64,000 nt of DNA, taken from positions 12,883 to 76,882 of the forward strand of contig JBBSGP010000013.1 of assembly GCA_038253885.1 (NCBI GenBank), read 5' to 3'. This DNA comes from JALZAQ01 sp038253885. GTDB taxonomy: Bacteria > Gemmatimonadota > Gemmatimonadetes > Gemmatimonadales > Gemmatimonadaceae. The notes below the pieces were generated by a model that saw nothing but the letters and a program-made list of their open reading frames with translations, ran no database searches and was not told the DNA's origin. This document shows, piece after piece, positions 8,767 to 17,609 of this stretch (position 1 is the first letter of the stretch; each line of letters starts with the position of its first letter). A program made the translations under genes and the position numbers.

Positions 8767-11665
8767 GCCGCGACGCGGAATCCCGGTGCGCATCGACGGT
8801 CTCCTCCGCGGCCGGGATCTCACCGGCGAGGGCTGGCTCGCTGGCCGCGGTGAGGCCCTCGCGCTGACCACCGCCGCCGGCGTCGCGATGTTGCCGCTCG
8901 CCGCGCTCGAGGGCGTTCACGTCGAGCGCGGCGGCCTCGACCTCTATCTCTCGACAGGTGATGTGCTGCGGCTTTCCGGCCCGGAGCAGCTCGGCCAGCT
9001 GAGCCAGGCGCTCGCGCGTCGCAGCTGCGTCTTCCCCGAGGTGACGCTGTCGCTGCGGGGTCTCGGGTCGCGCGGTCGTGACTCCGGCGAAGCTCATGAC
9101 GAGTTCTTCGCGCCGCTCCTCGCGGCGCGCCGCGAGGCCGAGCGGTCGAGCGGCCCGGAAGCGCTCTGTGCGGCCCTTGATGCAAGCACCCTGCGTGAGC
9201 GGATGGACGACGCACTTCGTTCTCTCGCCGCCGCGCGGTATCGCTCCGACCCGGCCGGCCGGCGCGCGCTGGAGGCGCGCATCCTGGAGCGCGCCGGTGC
9301 GCTCCTCGGGAGCATCGAGCGATTGGAGCGCGCGCAGCGCGAGTTTCTGGAGAGCGAGGACATCGTCCGATTCGTGCGATGGCGCGACTGGAGCGCCATC
9401 GTGCGCGATGTCTTCCAGCGCGCCGACGCATGTTGGCTCGATCTGCGACCTCTGCTCGCCGGCGCGCCATCTCCACGCTCGCGGTGGCGCCGCTGGTTGC
9501 GGCTCGGTGTGTCCGTCGCGGTTCTGCTTCTCCCCGGCGCGGCGAGCGCTCAGCACGTCACGATTCAGGTGTCGCGGCTTCCGGCAGACTGGCTCCGCGC
9601 CCGTGGCTTCGACGTCGTGGGCAGCGAGTCAGGCGTCGCGTACGTGGTTGCCGATTCTGGCGATCGGGCCAGGCTGGCGGCACTCGGAGTCAGCGGCTCG
9701 CCCGTGTTCGCTCCCGGTACCAGCGCGCGACGTCAGGCGATGCTGGCGGACGCATCGGTGAGCCGCATCTACCGGCCGTTCGACGACCCGCAGCGCGGCG
9801 TGGCGTTCTTTCTCGATTCGATCGCCCGTGCCAATCCGCGAGTCCGGCTCGATACGATCGGTCGCACCCTCGAGAACCGGCCCCTCCTGGTGGTGAAGAT
9901 CGGTGAGCGCGACGATAGCCCGGAGCGGCCGAACGTGATCTTCATGGCTACCTACCACGCCCGGGAATGGGTGGCCACCGAGATGGCTCTCCGGCTGATC
10001 CGCTACCTCGCGCAATCCCCATCCCCCGACGCGCGTGCGGACTCGCTCATCCAGCGGCGCGATGTCTGGATCCTCCCGGTCGCCAACCCGGACGGCTACC
10101 AATACACTTTCTCCACCGACCGCCTCTGGAGAAAGAACCGGCGACCGAACGCCGACGGCAGCGTCGGCGTGGATCTCAACCGCAACCACGCGGCGGGATG
10201 GGGCCTCGACGATGAGGGATCGTCGCCTTCACCCGCATCGGAAGTCTATCGCGGACCCGCGCCGGAATCGGAGCTGGAGACCAGAGCCATCGTCGCCTTT
10301 CATCAGGCGCATCCCCCGGTCCTGTCGGCGAGCTATCACAGCTACACTGGTCTCTTGCTCTACCCGCCCGGCAACACGTATGGCAAGGTCGCCCAGGACC
10401 TCGGCGTCTTTCGATCTCTCGCCGGCACCGACGTCCATCCTTCCGTCATCGATCGCCTTCCCGGGTCCAATCGGAGCCATTATCACCCAGCGCCGTCGTG
10501 GAATCTCTACACGACCAACGGCGACTACACCGATTGGGCTTACGGAGCGCTGGGCGCGCTCGCGTTCACTCCCGAGCTCACGAGCGGCTTCGAAGGCACG
10601 ACCTACTACGGCTTCGAGTTCCCCGAGGATGAGACGAAGCTGCAGACAGTGTTCACCGACAATCTTCCGTTCGCGCTCGACCTGCTGGACGCGGCCGCCG
10701 ATCCGCTGCACGCGCGCCCGCGCTCGAGTGGTGTGCCGAGTGAGCCGGTGGCCCTCGAGTCGGCCTATCCGATCGTTCGAGCCCGCGTGCCGGCGGGAGA
10801 GCTCGCCACCGCAGCCATCCGCAGCGGATCGGCGCCGCTTCTCTTCGCCATTGATACGGTTGGTCCGGGCCGGTACACCAAACGCCTGCTCGCTCCGGCG
10901 GCGGTGCGCCCGGTGGACGTATCGGTGACGGCCGCGAGTGGAACGAGCCGCTTCCAGATCCTGTCCGACGACGGCGCCGAGCCACGCGATGCAACGTGGA
11001 CAGCGACCGGCGACTTCGCCCGCGGCGTGCCGGCGTTGGCCGGAATCGCGGCGTGGGTGGGCGGGAACGGAGGTACTCTCCGCTCATCCCCGATCGCCGT
11101 GCCGGGCGATGCCGACACGGTGTCCGTGCTCTTCTGGACGCGATATCTGGGAGACGGCTTCGACCTTCGTCCCCATGGCGAGTTGCGTGTCTCGGCGGAC
11201 GACGGTCTCAGCTGGACTCCGGTCGGACTCGTCGCCGGCAGCGCTCCCGCGTATTACCCCGAGCGCGCGGATCTCGTCGGATACGCGGGACGCACCGTTC
11301 GGCTCTCCTTCGAGGGCAGCTTCGGCATCTCGCAATCCTGGTGGCTGGACGAGATTCAGGTCGTCGCCCATCGCCGAGTGCCAGTGGATGTCGTGCCTGT
11401 CGCCGCGGCCCCTCTCGCGTCCGAGAACCCCGTGCGCGGCGCCACGGTGCGCTTCGCCTGGCCATTCGGGGACAGCACCGGAGAGATCGACGTCTACGAT
11501 TTCTCCGGGCAGCGCGTGTGGAGGAGCGGAGTCACCGGTGTCAGCTCGCTTCCGATCGTGTGGGACCTGGCTGGCAGCGGGGCTCGCAATGGCGTGTATC
11601 TCGTTGTCGCCCGCTCGCAGGGCCGCACGCGCACTCTCAAACTCTTCATCGCGAGACGCCGGTGA
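8750..11665 (+). CDS. Cytoplasmic-type domain fused to M14 zinc carboxypeptidase
   Basis: 971 aa from ATG 8750 (ATG 8759 also possible). Residues 1-240 are a soluble alpha/beta region with no signal sequence, unlike any domain I know. R245-Q268 (WLRLGVSVAVLLLPGAASAQ) looks exactly like a signal peptide with an ASA-Q cleavage site. Residues 290-690 are a carboxypeptidase A-type M14 domain: zinc ligands H403 and E406 (HARE) and H530, substrate-binding region DLNRN at 475-479, and catalytic E609 (TPELTSG). The C-terminus (about 880-971) is a FlgD/T9SS-like beta domain ending GVYLVVARS...KLFIARRR. It may be a type II membrane protein, or two genes run together. Confidence 0.85.
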   Translation: MPAMDEPRRGIPVRIDGLLRGRDLTGEGWLAGRGEALALTTAAGVAMLPLAALEGVHVERGGLDLYLSTGDVLRLSGPEQLGQLSQALARRSCVFPEVTLSLRGLGSRGRDSGEAHDEFFAPLLAARREAERSSGPEALCAALDASTLRERMDDALRSLAAARYRSDPAGRRALEARILERAGALLGSIERLERAQREFLESEDIVRFVRWRDWSAIVRDVFQRADACWLDLRPLLAGAPSPRSRWRRWLRLGVSVAVLLLPGAASAQHVTIQVSRLPADWLRARGFDVVGSESGVAYVVADSGDRARLAALGVSGSPVFAPGTSARRQAMLADASVSRIYRPFDDPQRGVAFFLDSIARANPRVRLDTIGRTLENRPLLVVKIGERDDSPERPNVIFMATYHAREWVATEMALRLIRYLAQSPSPDARADSLIQRRDVWILPVANPDGYQYTFSTDRLWRKNRRPNADGSVGVDLNRNHAAGWGLDDEGSSPSPASEVYRGPAPESELETRAIVAFHQAHPPVLSASYHSYTGLLLYPPGNTYGKVAQDLGVFRSLAGTDVHPSVIDRLPGSNRSHYHPAPSWNLYTTNGDYTDWAYGALGALAFTPELTSGFEGTTYYGFEFPEDETKLQTVFTDNLPFALDLLDAAADPLHARPRSSGVPSEPVALESAYPIVRARVPAGELATAAIRSGSAPLLFAIDTVGPGRYTKRLLAPAAVRPVDVSVTAASGTSRFQILSDDGAEPRDATWTATGDFARGVPALAGIAAWVGGNGGTLRSSPIAVPGDADTVSVLFWTRYLGDGFDLRPHGELRVSADDGLSWTPVGLVAGSAPAYYPERADLVGYAGRTVRLSFEGSFGISQSWWLDEIQVVAHRRVPVDVVPVAAAPLASENPVRGATVRFAWPFGDSTGEIDVYDFSGQRVWRSGVTGVSSLPIVWDLAGSGARNGVYLVVARSQGRTRTLKLFIARRR

Positions 11666-12069
11666 TCATCGGCATCGGGATGGATCTCGTGGACATCGCT
11701 CGCGTGAAGAGATTGATGGCCGCAAAGGGAGATCGAGCGATGTCCCGCCTCTTCACGGCCGGTGAGGTGGCCTATGCCATGGAGCGCGCCGATCCCTTCC
11801 GGCACCTGGCGGCACGCATCGCCGCCAAGGAGGCGGCGTTCAAGGCGCTCTCCGGATCCGATCGCGCCCGAGGGATTGGCTGGCGCGAGATGGAGGTCGT
11901 GCCCGCGACCGACGGCCAACCGCAGCTCGCGCTTCATGGGTCGGCGCTCGATCGGGCGCGGGAGCTGGGACTCGCGCGATGCTGGCTCACGCTCACGCAC
12001 GCGGAGCTCGTGGCCGGAGCGGTAGTCGTGCTCGAGAGCGACGAGGCGGCGGTTCGCTTTCTCGGATGA
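11662..12069 (+). CDS. acpS: Holo-[acyl-carrier-protein] synthase
   Basis: 135 aa, GTG start overlapping the previous stop (GTGA). It transfers phosphopantetheine from CoA to acyl carrier protein. The family motifs are intact: IGIGMDLVDIARV at the N-terminus with the metal-binding Asp at residue 8, and ARIAAKEAAFKAL with the metal-binding Glu. Length is normal for AcpS. The stop is overlapped by the next start (ATGATG). Confidence 0.93.
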   Translation: MIIGIGMDLVDIARVKRLMAAKGDRAMSRLFTAGEVAYAMERADPFRHLAARIAAKEAAFKALSGSDRARGIGWREMEVVPATDGQPQLALHGSALDRARELGLARCWLTLTHAELVAGAVVVLESDEAAVRFLG

Positions 12070-14324
12070 TGCCGATAGACTTCCCCGGAATGTCACCGCT
12101 CTCTCGAGCTCTTCTGGCCGCCCTTCTGCTCCTCGGCCTCGGCGCACATGCCGCGCGCGCGCAGGACAACCAGGCGAAGCGGCTGGCGAGCATCGTCGGC
12201 GTGGCGGTCGAGGAGTACGCGAAGGGCATCGATGCGCAGGGGAATCTGCTCTCCGAGCAGGAGTATCAGGAGACTGTCGACTTCCTGCGCGATGCGCGGG
12301 AAGCGGCTGATCGCCTGCCGGGCGCGGGAGCGGCCGCCGTGCGCGCGGCGGTGGATTCGCTGATGGCGGCCGTGATGGCGAAGGCGCCGCCGGCTCGGTT
12401 GGCGGAGCTTCACCGCCGATTCGCGGCCGCGCTGGGTCGAGAAGGGGCGCTGGAGCTCCCGAGACTACCGCTCGACCTGCGCGCTGGTCGCGCTCTCTAC
12501 GCCGCGAACTGTGCGACCTGTCACGGCGACCTCGGCTTGGGCGATGGTCCTGGCGCGCGCGGGATGAGGCCCGCGCCCCCCGCGATCGGAAGCGCGGACT
12601 CGATGAGCGAGGTGACTCCAGCGCTGCTCTACCGCGTCATCTCCGTCGGAATTCCAGGCACCCAGATGCCGGCGTGGGGGTCGAGGCTGATGCCGCAGGA
12701 CCGATGGAATCTGGTCGCGTATCTTCACTCTCTGCGGACGACGCAATCGGCCCGGTTGGAAGGTGAAGGGCTCTTCCTCCAGCGCTGCGCGAGCTGCCAC
12801 GGCGTGGGCGGGCTGGGCCAGGGCAGCGTGTCGCACGCGCTCACCCGGCTGCCTCCCGAGGTCGGCTCGCTCGCCTGGCAGGCGGAACGGAGTGACGCCC
12901 AGATCGCGCGCGTGGTGCGCAACGGCACTCCGGGAACGGCCATGCCACCGTCGCGCGAGTTGAGCGACGCCGAGGTGGCGAAGGTGGTCGCCTACCTGCG
13001 GTCGCTCGCCACGCAGCGCAGCGCCGTGGCCGTCGCGAGCGCGGCCGATACGGGTCTGGCCCATGCGGCTCGATCCATTCTCTCGGCCCTCGATCAGGCG
13101 CTGGCCGAGGCGCAGGCGGGACGCGCTGGCGACGCTGCTGATCGAGCCGCCGATGCGTACATCGCGTTCGAGCCATTGGAGACCCCGGCGCGCGCCAAGA
13201 GCCCCGGTCTGGTGGCGTCGATGGAGCGGCACTTCGCCGACTTCAAGGGTGCTGTCAAGGTGGGAGATCTCCGCGCGGCCCAGCGGTCGCGCGACGCCGT
13301 CGAGGCCGGATTCCCGGCGATCATCGAGCTCACCCGGCGCAGCACCGGGCCCTGGGAGACGTTCATCGAGTCGCTGCTGATCATTCTGCGCGAAGGGTTC
13401 GAGGCGATCCTGGTGATCGGGGCGGTGGTGGCGTTTCTGCTCAAGACGGGCCATCGCGAGCGACTCCGCTCCATCTGGGTCGGTGTCGGGCTGGGCGTGG
13501 TCGCGAGCGCGATGATGGCGGTGATACTGCAGACGGTGCTACGAGCGATGCCCGCCAGCCGTGAGATCCTCGAGGGAATCACGATGCTGGTGGCGGTCGC
13601 GGTTCTCTTCTCGGTGAGCTACTGGCTCATCTCCAAGGTCGAGGCCGCGAGGTGGCAGCAGTTCATCCGCGAGAAAGTGAGCACGGCGCTGGAGCAGGGA
13701 GGGGGAACGGCGCTCGCGGTGGTGGCCTTTCTCGCCGTCTTCCGCGAGGGAGCGGAGACGGCGCTCTTCTTCCAGGCGCTGTTCGGCGAAGGCCCCCAGG
13801 TCGCTCTTCCACTCTCGCTCGGCATCGTCGTCGGCTTCGGGGCGTTGGCCGTCATCTTCACGCTCTTCTATCGATTCGGAGTTCGCATACCCCTCCGCCC
13901 CTTCTTCGCCGTCACCAGCGTCATGCTCTATTACATGGCGTTCGTGTTCGCGGGAAAGGGTGTGCGCGAGCTGCAGGAGGGTAATGCGCTACCCATCACC
14001 GCCATGCCGGGGCTGCCCCACGTCGATGCCATGGGCATCTTTCCCACGGTCGAGACGATCAGCGCTCAGCTGCTTCTGGTGGCGCTGTTCATCTTCGCTC
14101 TGGCGAAGACCTTCTGGCCACGGCGCGCGGTGGCCCTTCCGACCCTGCCGCCCGACGCGCCGCCGGCGGGCGATATCGCGGCCGAGCTGGACTCGTTGCG
14201 CATCCGCGCCGCTGCGCTCGAAGCGCGGCTGGCGGCGCTCGAGAGCGAAGCCAGCAGCACACCAGCGTCCGAGCGAGCCCCCCCCCCCGCCCCGTCACGT
14301 CGCGCCCCAGCGCGTCGCGACTGA
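12066..14324 (+). CDS. Di-cytochrome c / FTR1 iron permease fusion
   Basis: 752 aa. A signal peptide (ALLAALLLLGLGAHAARAQ) is followed by a helical region, then two c-type heme sites: CATCH at 149-153 and CASCH at 241-245. After a further helical periplasmic region (about 340-430), the C-terminal half is an FTR1-type permease of about seven membrane helices, with two REGxE iron-translocation motifs at 442-446 (REGFE) and 560-564 (REGAE). The hemes could oxidise ferrous iron before FTR1 moves ferric iron inward, doing the job of EfeO/EfeB or a multicopper oxidase in one chain. The tail holds a run of 11 C at 14278-14288. Confidence 0.92.
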   Translation: MMPIDFPGMSPLSRALLAALLLLGLGAHAARAQDNQAKRLASIVGVAVEEYAKGIDAQGNLLSEQEYQETVDFLRDAREAADRLPGAGAAAVRAAVDSLMAAVMAKAPPARLAELHRRFAAALGREGALELPRLPLDLRAGRALYAANCATCHGDLGLGDGPGARGMRPAPPAIGSADSMSEVTPALLYRVISVGIPGTQMPAWGSRLMPQDRWNLVAYLHSLRTTQSARLEGEGLFLQRCASCHGVGGLGQGSVSHALTRLPPEVGSLAWQAERSDAQIARVVRNGTPGTAMPPSRELSDAEVAKVVAYLRSLATQRSAVAVASAADTGLAHAARSILSALDQALAEAQAGRAGDAADRAADAYIAFEPLETPARAKSPGLVASMERHFADFKGAVKVGDLRAAQRSRDAVEAGFPAIIELTRRSTGPWETFIESLLIILREGFEAILVIGAVVAFLLKTGHRERLRSIWVGVGLGVVASAMMAVILQTVLRAMPASREILEGITMLVAVAVLFSVSYWLISKVEAARWQQFIREKVSTALEQGGGTALAVVAFLAVFREGAETALFFQALFGEGPQVALPLSLGIVVGFGALAVIFTLFYRFGVRIPLRPFFAVTSVMLYYMAFVFAGKGVRELQEGNALPITAMPGLPHVDAMGIFPTVETISAQLLLVALFIFALAKTFWPRRAVALPTLPPDAPPAGDIAAELDSLRIRAAALEARLAALESEASSTPASERAPPPAPSRRAPARRD

Positions 14325-14914
14325 TGCCATCCGTCGAGCAGCTGTTCGCGCTGCCCTGGGGACCACTCGTGATCTTCGGCCTGCGCATCGTCGATGTCTC
14401 TCTCGACACGATGCGGGTGCTGTTCGCCGTGCGCGGCAAGCGCGGGGTGGCGGCCAGCCTCGGATTCTGGCAGGCGCTCATCTGGATCTTCGCGGTCGGA
14501 AACGCGATCAAGCATCTGGACAGCGTCTGGCACATCCTCGGGTATGCCGGCGGCTTCGGGATGGGCACACTCATCGGGATCACGATCGAGCAGGCAATGG
14601 CGTATGGCCTCGCGACCGTGCGCATCGTGTCGGTGAACGGCGGCGTCGAGATCGCGGAAGCGCTGCGCGACGCGGGCTATGGCGTGACCGAGATTCCCGG
14701 GTACGGTCGGGAAGGCCGGGTCGAGATCATCAACTCGGTGGTGCAACGGCAGCACCTCGAGCACGTGATGGGAATCGTGCAGAAGTGGGACGGCGATGCT
14801 TTCGTCACAGTGGAGGAGCCAAAGATCCTGAAAGGCGGATCGGTGGCGGGGCGCAGGAAGCTCGGAATACCCTGGCGCTGGGAGAAGGAGGACAGGAAGC
14901 GACAGCGCGCGTGA
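14324..14914 (+). CDS. UPF0316 membrane protein (DUF5698-DUF2179)
   Basis: 196 aa, starting at ATG 14324 that overlaps the permease stop (TGATG). Three membrane helices occupy residues 10-110, with the family pattern RIVDVSLDTMRVLFAVRGKR and GFWQALIWIFAVGNAI. A cytoplasmic DUF2179 domain follows (GVEIAEALRDAGYGVTEIPGYGREG). These proteins are widespread and of unknown function; DUF2179 is thought to bind a small ligand. Confidence 0.88.
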   Translation: MPSVEQLFALPWGPLVIFGLRIVDVSLDTMRVLFAVRGKRGVAASLGFWQALIWIFAVGNAIKHLDSVWHILGYAGGFGMGTLIGITIEQAMAYGLATVRIVSVNGGVEIAEALRDAGYGVTEIPGYGREGRVEIINSVVQRQHLEHVMGIVQKWDGDAFVTVEEPKILKGGSVAGRRKLGIPWRWEKEDRKRQRA

Positions 14915-14961
14915 CCCGGTCGAAACTCCATTGTCGACCGGCCATCTTCGCGGGAGGGCCC

Positions 14962-16074
14962 ATGATGTGGAACCGCATCTCATTCTCGATCACGAGCCTG
15001 CTCATCGGCGCCATTGCTGCACCGGCGAATCCGCCGGGGTCGAGGCCAGTCGAGGGCAGGATCCATCTGGTCGGACGGATGCACGTGGCGCGGGCGGCGG
15101 CAACCGCCACCACAATCACCGGTAATCGTGTCCTGATCGTCGGCGGCATGACCGAAGGCGGAGGTGCCCTGCGCGAGTTCGAGGTCTTCGACGCATCCAC
15201 GAACCGCGTCGTCGCGTCAGGAGAGATGGACGAGTCTCGCGTTGGCCATTCTGCCACGAAGCTACCGGACGGCCGCGTGCTCATTCTCGGCGGTTACAAC
15301 GGTAGCTACCTCAAGTCTGCGGCGATTTTCGATCCGCGAACAGCGCACTTCACGGCCGCCGGTTCGATGAACGTCGGACGCAGCGGGCACACCGTGACTC
15401 TGCTCGGTGATTCAACCGTGCTCATCACCGGCGGCGTCGGCGACGGATGGTCGTTTCTCGCCTCCGCCGAGGTCTATGATCCGCGGACGGGCAGATTCAC
15501 GCCAGTGAAGTCTATGAGCTTCGCGCGTGAGTCGCATACCGCGACGCTCTTACGGGACGGCAGAGTGCTGATTGTCGGTGGACATCGCGATCGGCGCGCG
15601 AATATCGTGGTGTATGCCAGCACCGAGATATACGATCCGGCCCGGCGGCAATTCAGCGCCGGACCGACGCTCACGACGGCGCGGCACAAGCACGAGGCCG
15701 CTGGGCTCGCCGACGGTCGCGTGCTCGTCGTCGGGGGATCCGATCCTCGCGATCGCACGCACTTCACGAGCGCAGAAGTCTACGATCCGGTGGCCAATCG
15801 ATGGGTCGCGGTCTCACGTATGCGAATCGGACGGTATAAGCTCCGCGACACCGCTCTCCGCCTGCGCGATGGCCGAATCCTCGTCGCGGGAAGCGGGCGA
15901 TTCGCCGAGATATTCGATCCGCGCACGAACGCGTTCAGCCCTGTCGAGGGAGATCTCGGGCAGGAATACGCGTTCGCGAGCGCCGTGCTCCTCGAAGACG
16001 GCCACGCCCTCATTCTCGGCGGGTACGACAACTCGATGCGCAACAGCGACGGCATCTGGCGATTTAGCGAGTAA
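14962..16074 (+). CDS. Exported Kelch-repeat beta-propeller protein
   Basis: 370 aa from ATG 14962 (or 14965), with GGGAGG just upstream. A signal-like stretch (ISFSITSLLIGAIAAPA) is followed by six or seven Kelch-type blades of about 50 residues, each with a GRVLILGG-like strand then AEVYDPxTxxF and an R-x-x-HTAT element. The fold should be one complete beta-propeller. No catalytic motif is visible; galactose-oxidase-type copper ligands are absent. It may bind protein or sugar outside the cytoplasm. Confidence 0.83.
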   Translation: MMWNRISFSITSLLIGAIAAPANPPGSRPVEGRIHLVGRMHVARAAATATTITGNRVLIVGGMTEGGGALREFEVFDASTNRVVASGEMDESRVGHSATKLPDGRVLILGGYNGSYLKSAAIFDPRTAHFTAAGSMNVGRSGHTVTLLGDSTVLITGGVGDGWSFLASAEVYDPRTGRFTPVKSMSFARESHTATLLRDGRVLIVGGHRDRRANIVVYASTEIYDPARRQFSAGPTLTTARHKHEAAGLADGRVLVVGGSDPRDRTHFTSAEVYDPVANRWVAVSRMRIGRYKLRDTALRLRDGRILVAGSGRFAEIFDPRTNAFSPVEGDLGQEYAFASAVLLEDGHALILGGYDNSMRNSDGIWRFSE

Positions 16075-16137
16075 CGACGGAAGAAGGCGCATCACGTAGA
16101 TTTCGTCTCGGTTTCCGTCTCCGATTGGAGAGCTGTC

Positions 16138-17592
16138 ATGCACCCGGTCTTACACCCGTTCGTCGGGCGCCCCCGGCACGTCTCGGCGGGGCTCGTCTCG
16201 TCCCTGCTCATGCTCGCGCCGCTGGCCTGTACCGCCATCACCCTGCAGATGGAGAAGGCGGAGGGGAACGAACAGGTGGCGCTCGCCGGCACGCCCACCG
16301 ACACCGCCCCTCGCGTTCAGCTGAAGAACAAGCAAGGCGTACCCGTACGCGGTGTGCGGGTCTCGTTCGCCGTGGAGAGCGGTGGCGGACGAGTCGCGCT
16401 GACCGCGCCGGTCACCGACGACAGCGGGATGGCGACGCCCGGGAACTGGACCCTCGGCTCACGGCCGGGGATGAACGTTCTCTCGGCGACGGTGAGCGGA
16501 ATGCTCGGGGTGAAGTTCAGCGCCACGGGCAAGGACCCGTATGCCGTGCTCGCGATGACGCCGGGCTACAACCACACCTGCGACATCACGAGCGACGGAC
16601 GGACGCGCTGCTGGGGGATCAACACCCACGGCGGTGTGGGCGACGGTACGACCGAGGAGAGAGCGCAGCCGACGGTTGTGTCCACCACCCGGCGATTCGT
16701 GGCGGTCGGCGCCGGCGCGTTTCACAGCTGCGGTCTGTCGGAGGATAGTCTCGCGTACTGCTGGGGCTACAACACGAATGGCGCGATCGGCGACGGCTCG
16801 GCGGTCGATCGACGGGAGCCGGTGGCGGTGGGCGGGGACCTTCGCTTCGCCGCGATCACACTCGGCTTCGAGCACAGTTGCGGTCTCACGTCCGCTGGCG
16901 CCGCGTACTGCTGGGGAGGCAACTCGGAGGGACAGCTGGGCGACGGCACGACGCTACGCCACCTGTTGCCCGCGCGCGTGGCCGGGAATCTCCGCTTCTC
17001 CGCGCTGGCGGCCGGCGGCTTTCACAGCTGCGGGCTCACCACCGCCGGCAAGCCGTACTGCTGGGGAAACAACGCCAATGGGCGTCTGGGAGACGGAACC
17101 CAGGAGCGACGACTCATACCGGTGCCGGTGGCGAGCACTCTCCTGTTCCGCCAGATCTCGGCGCGCGTGTCGCACAGCTGCGCCCTGACCGATGAAGGGC
17201 GCGCCTTCTGCTGGGGCTTCAACCTCTACGGCGCGCTCGGCGACAGCAGCACCCAACAGCGGCTCACTCCGACGCCGGTGTCGGGGAATCTCCGTTTCGC
17301 CTCGATCGCGACCGGCGCTTTTCACAGCTGCGCGATCACCGGCGCCGGGGTCGCCTACTGCTGGGGCGAGAACGACAAGGGACAGCTCGGGGACGTCACG
17401 ACGACGAACCGCCCCTTCCCGGCGCTCGTCAAGGGCGGGCGCCGCTTCAAGAGCATCCTCACCGGTTTCAGCCACAGCTGCGCGGTGACGCTCACCGGCA
17501 CCGCCTACTGTTGGGGTGCCAACGACTCCGGGGAGCTCGGCGACGGATCGAAAAAAGTGAAGCTCGCTCCGACGGTGGTGGTGCATCGGTAG
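16138..17592 (+). CDS. RCC1-repeat lipoprotein with Ig-like domain
   Basis: 484 aa. The N-terminus has a basic region, a hydrophobic core (AGLVSSLLMLAPLAC) and a lipobox-like LAC, suggesting a lipoprotein. Residues 35-125 resemble a bacterial Ig-like (Big1) domain (VSFAVESGGGRV, SATVSGM). Seven near-identical blades follow, each HSCxLTxxGxAYCWGxNxxGxLGDGT, the bacterial form of the RCC1/BLIP-II propeller. Each blade carries two conserved Cys, probably paired as disulfides. Only 63 bases separate it from the Kelch gene, so two surface propellers may be made together. Function unknown. Confidence 0.88.
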   Translation: MHPVLHPFVGRPRHVSAGLVSSLLMLAPLACTAITLQMEKAEGNEQVALAGTPTDTAPRVQLKNKQGVPVRGVRVSFAVESGGGRVALTAPVTDDSGMATPGNWTLGSRPGMNVLSATVSGMLGVKFSATGKDPYAVLAMTPGYNHTCDITSDGRTRCWGINTHGGVGDGTTEERAQPTVVSTTRRFVAVGAGAFHSCGLSEDSLAYCWGYNTNGAIGDGSAVDRREPVAVGGDLRFAAITLGFEHSCGLTSAGAAYCWGGNSEGQLGDGTTLRHLLPARVAGNLRFSALAAGGFHSCGLTTAGKPYCWGNNANGRLGDGTQERRLIPVPVASTLLFRQISARVSHSCALTDEGRAFCWGFNLYGALGDSSTQQRLTPTPVSGNLRFASIATGAFHSCAITGAGVAYCWGENDKGQLGDVTTTNRPFPALVKGGRRFKSILTGFSHSCAVTLTGTAYCWGANDSGELGDGSKKVKLAPTVVVHR

Positions 17593-17609
17593 CACCACGC
17601 CTGTCGTCG

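Noticed and set aside
16560..17560. Repetitive DNA that might suggest a CRISPR or tandem repeat
   Set aside because: The repeats are RCC1 blades of about 150 bases coding HSC...CWG; they vary at the DNA level and are protein repeats.
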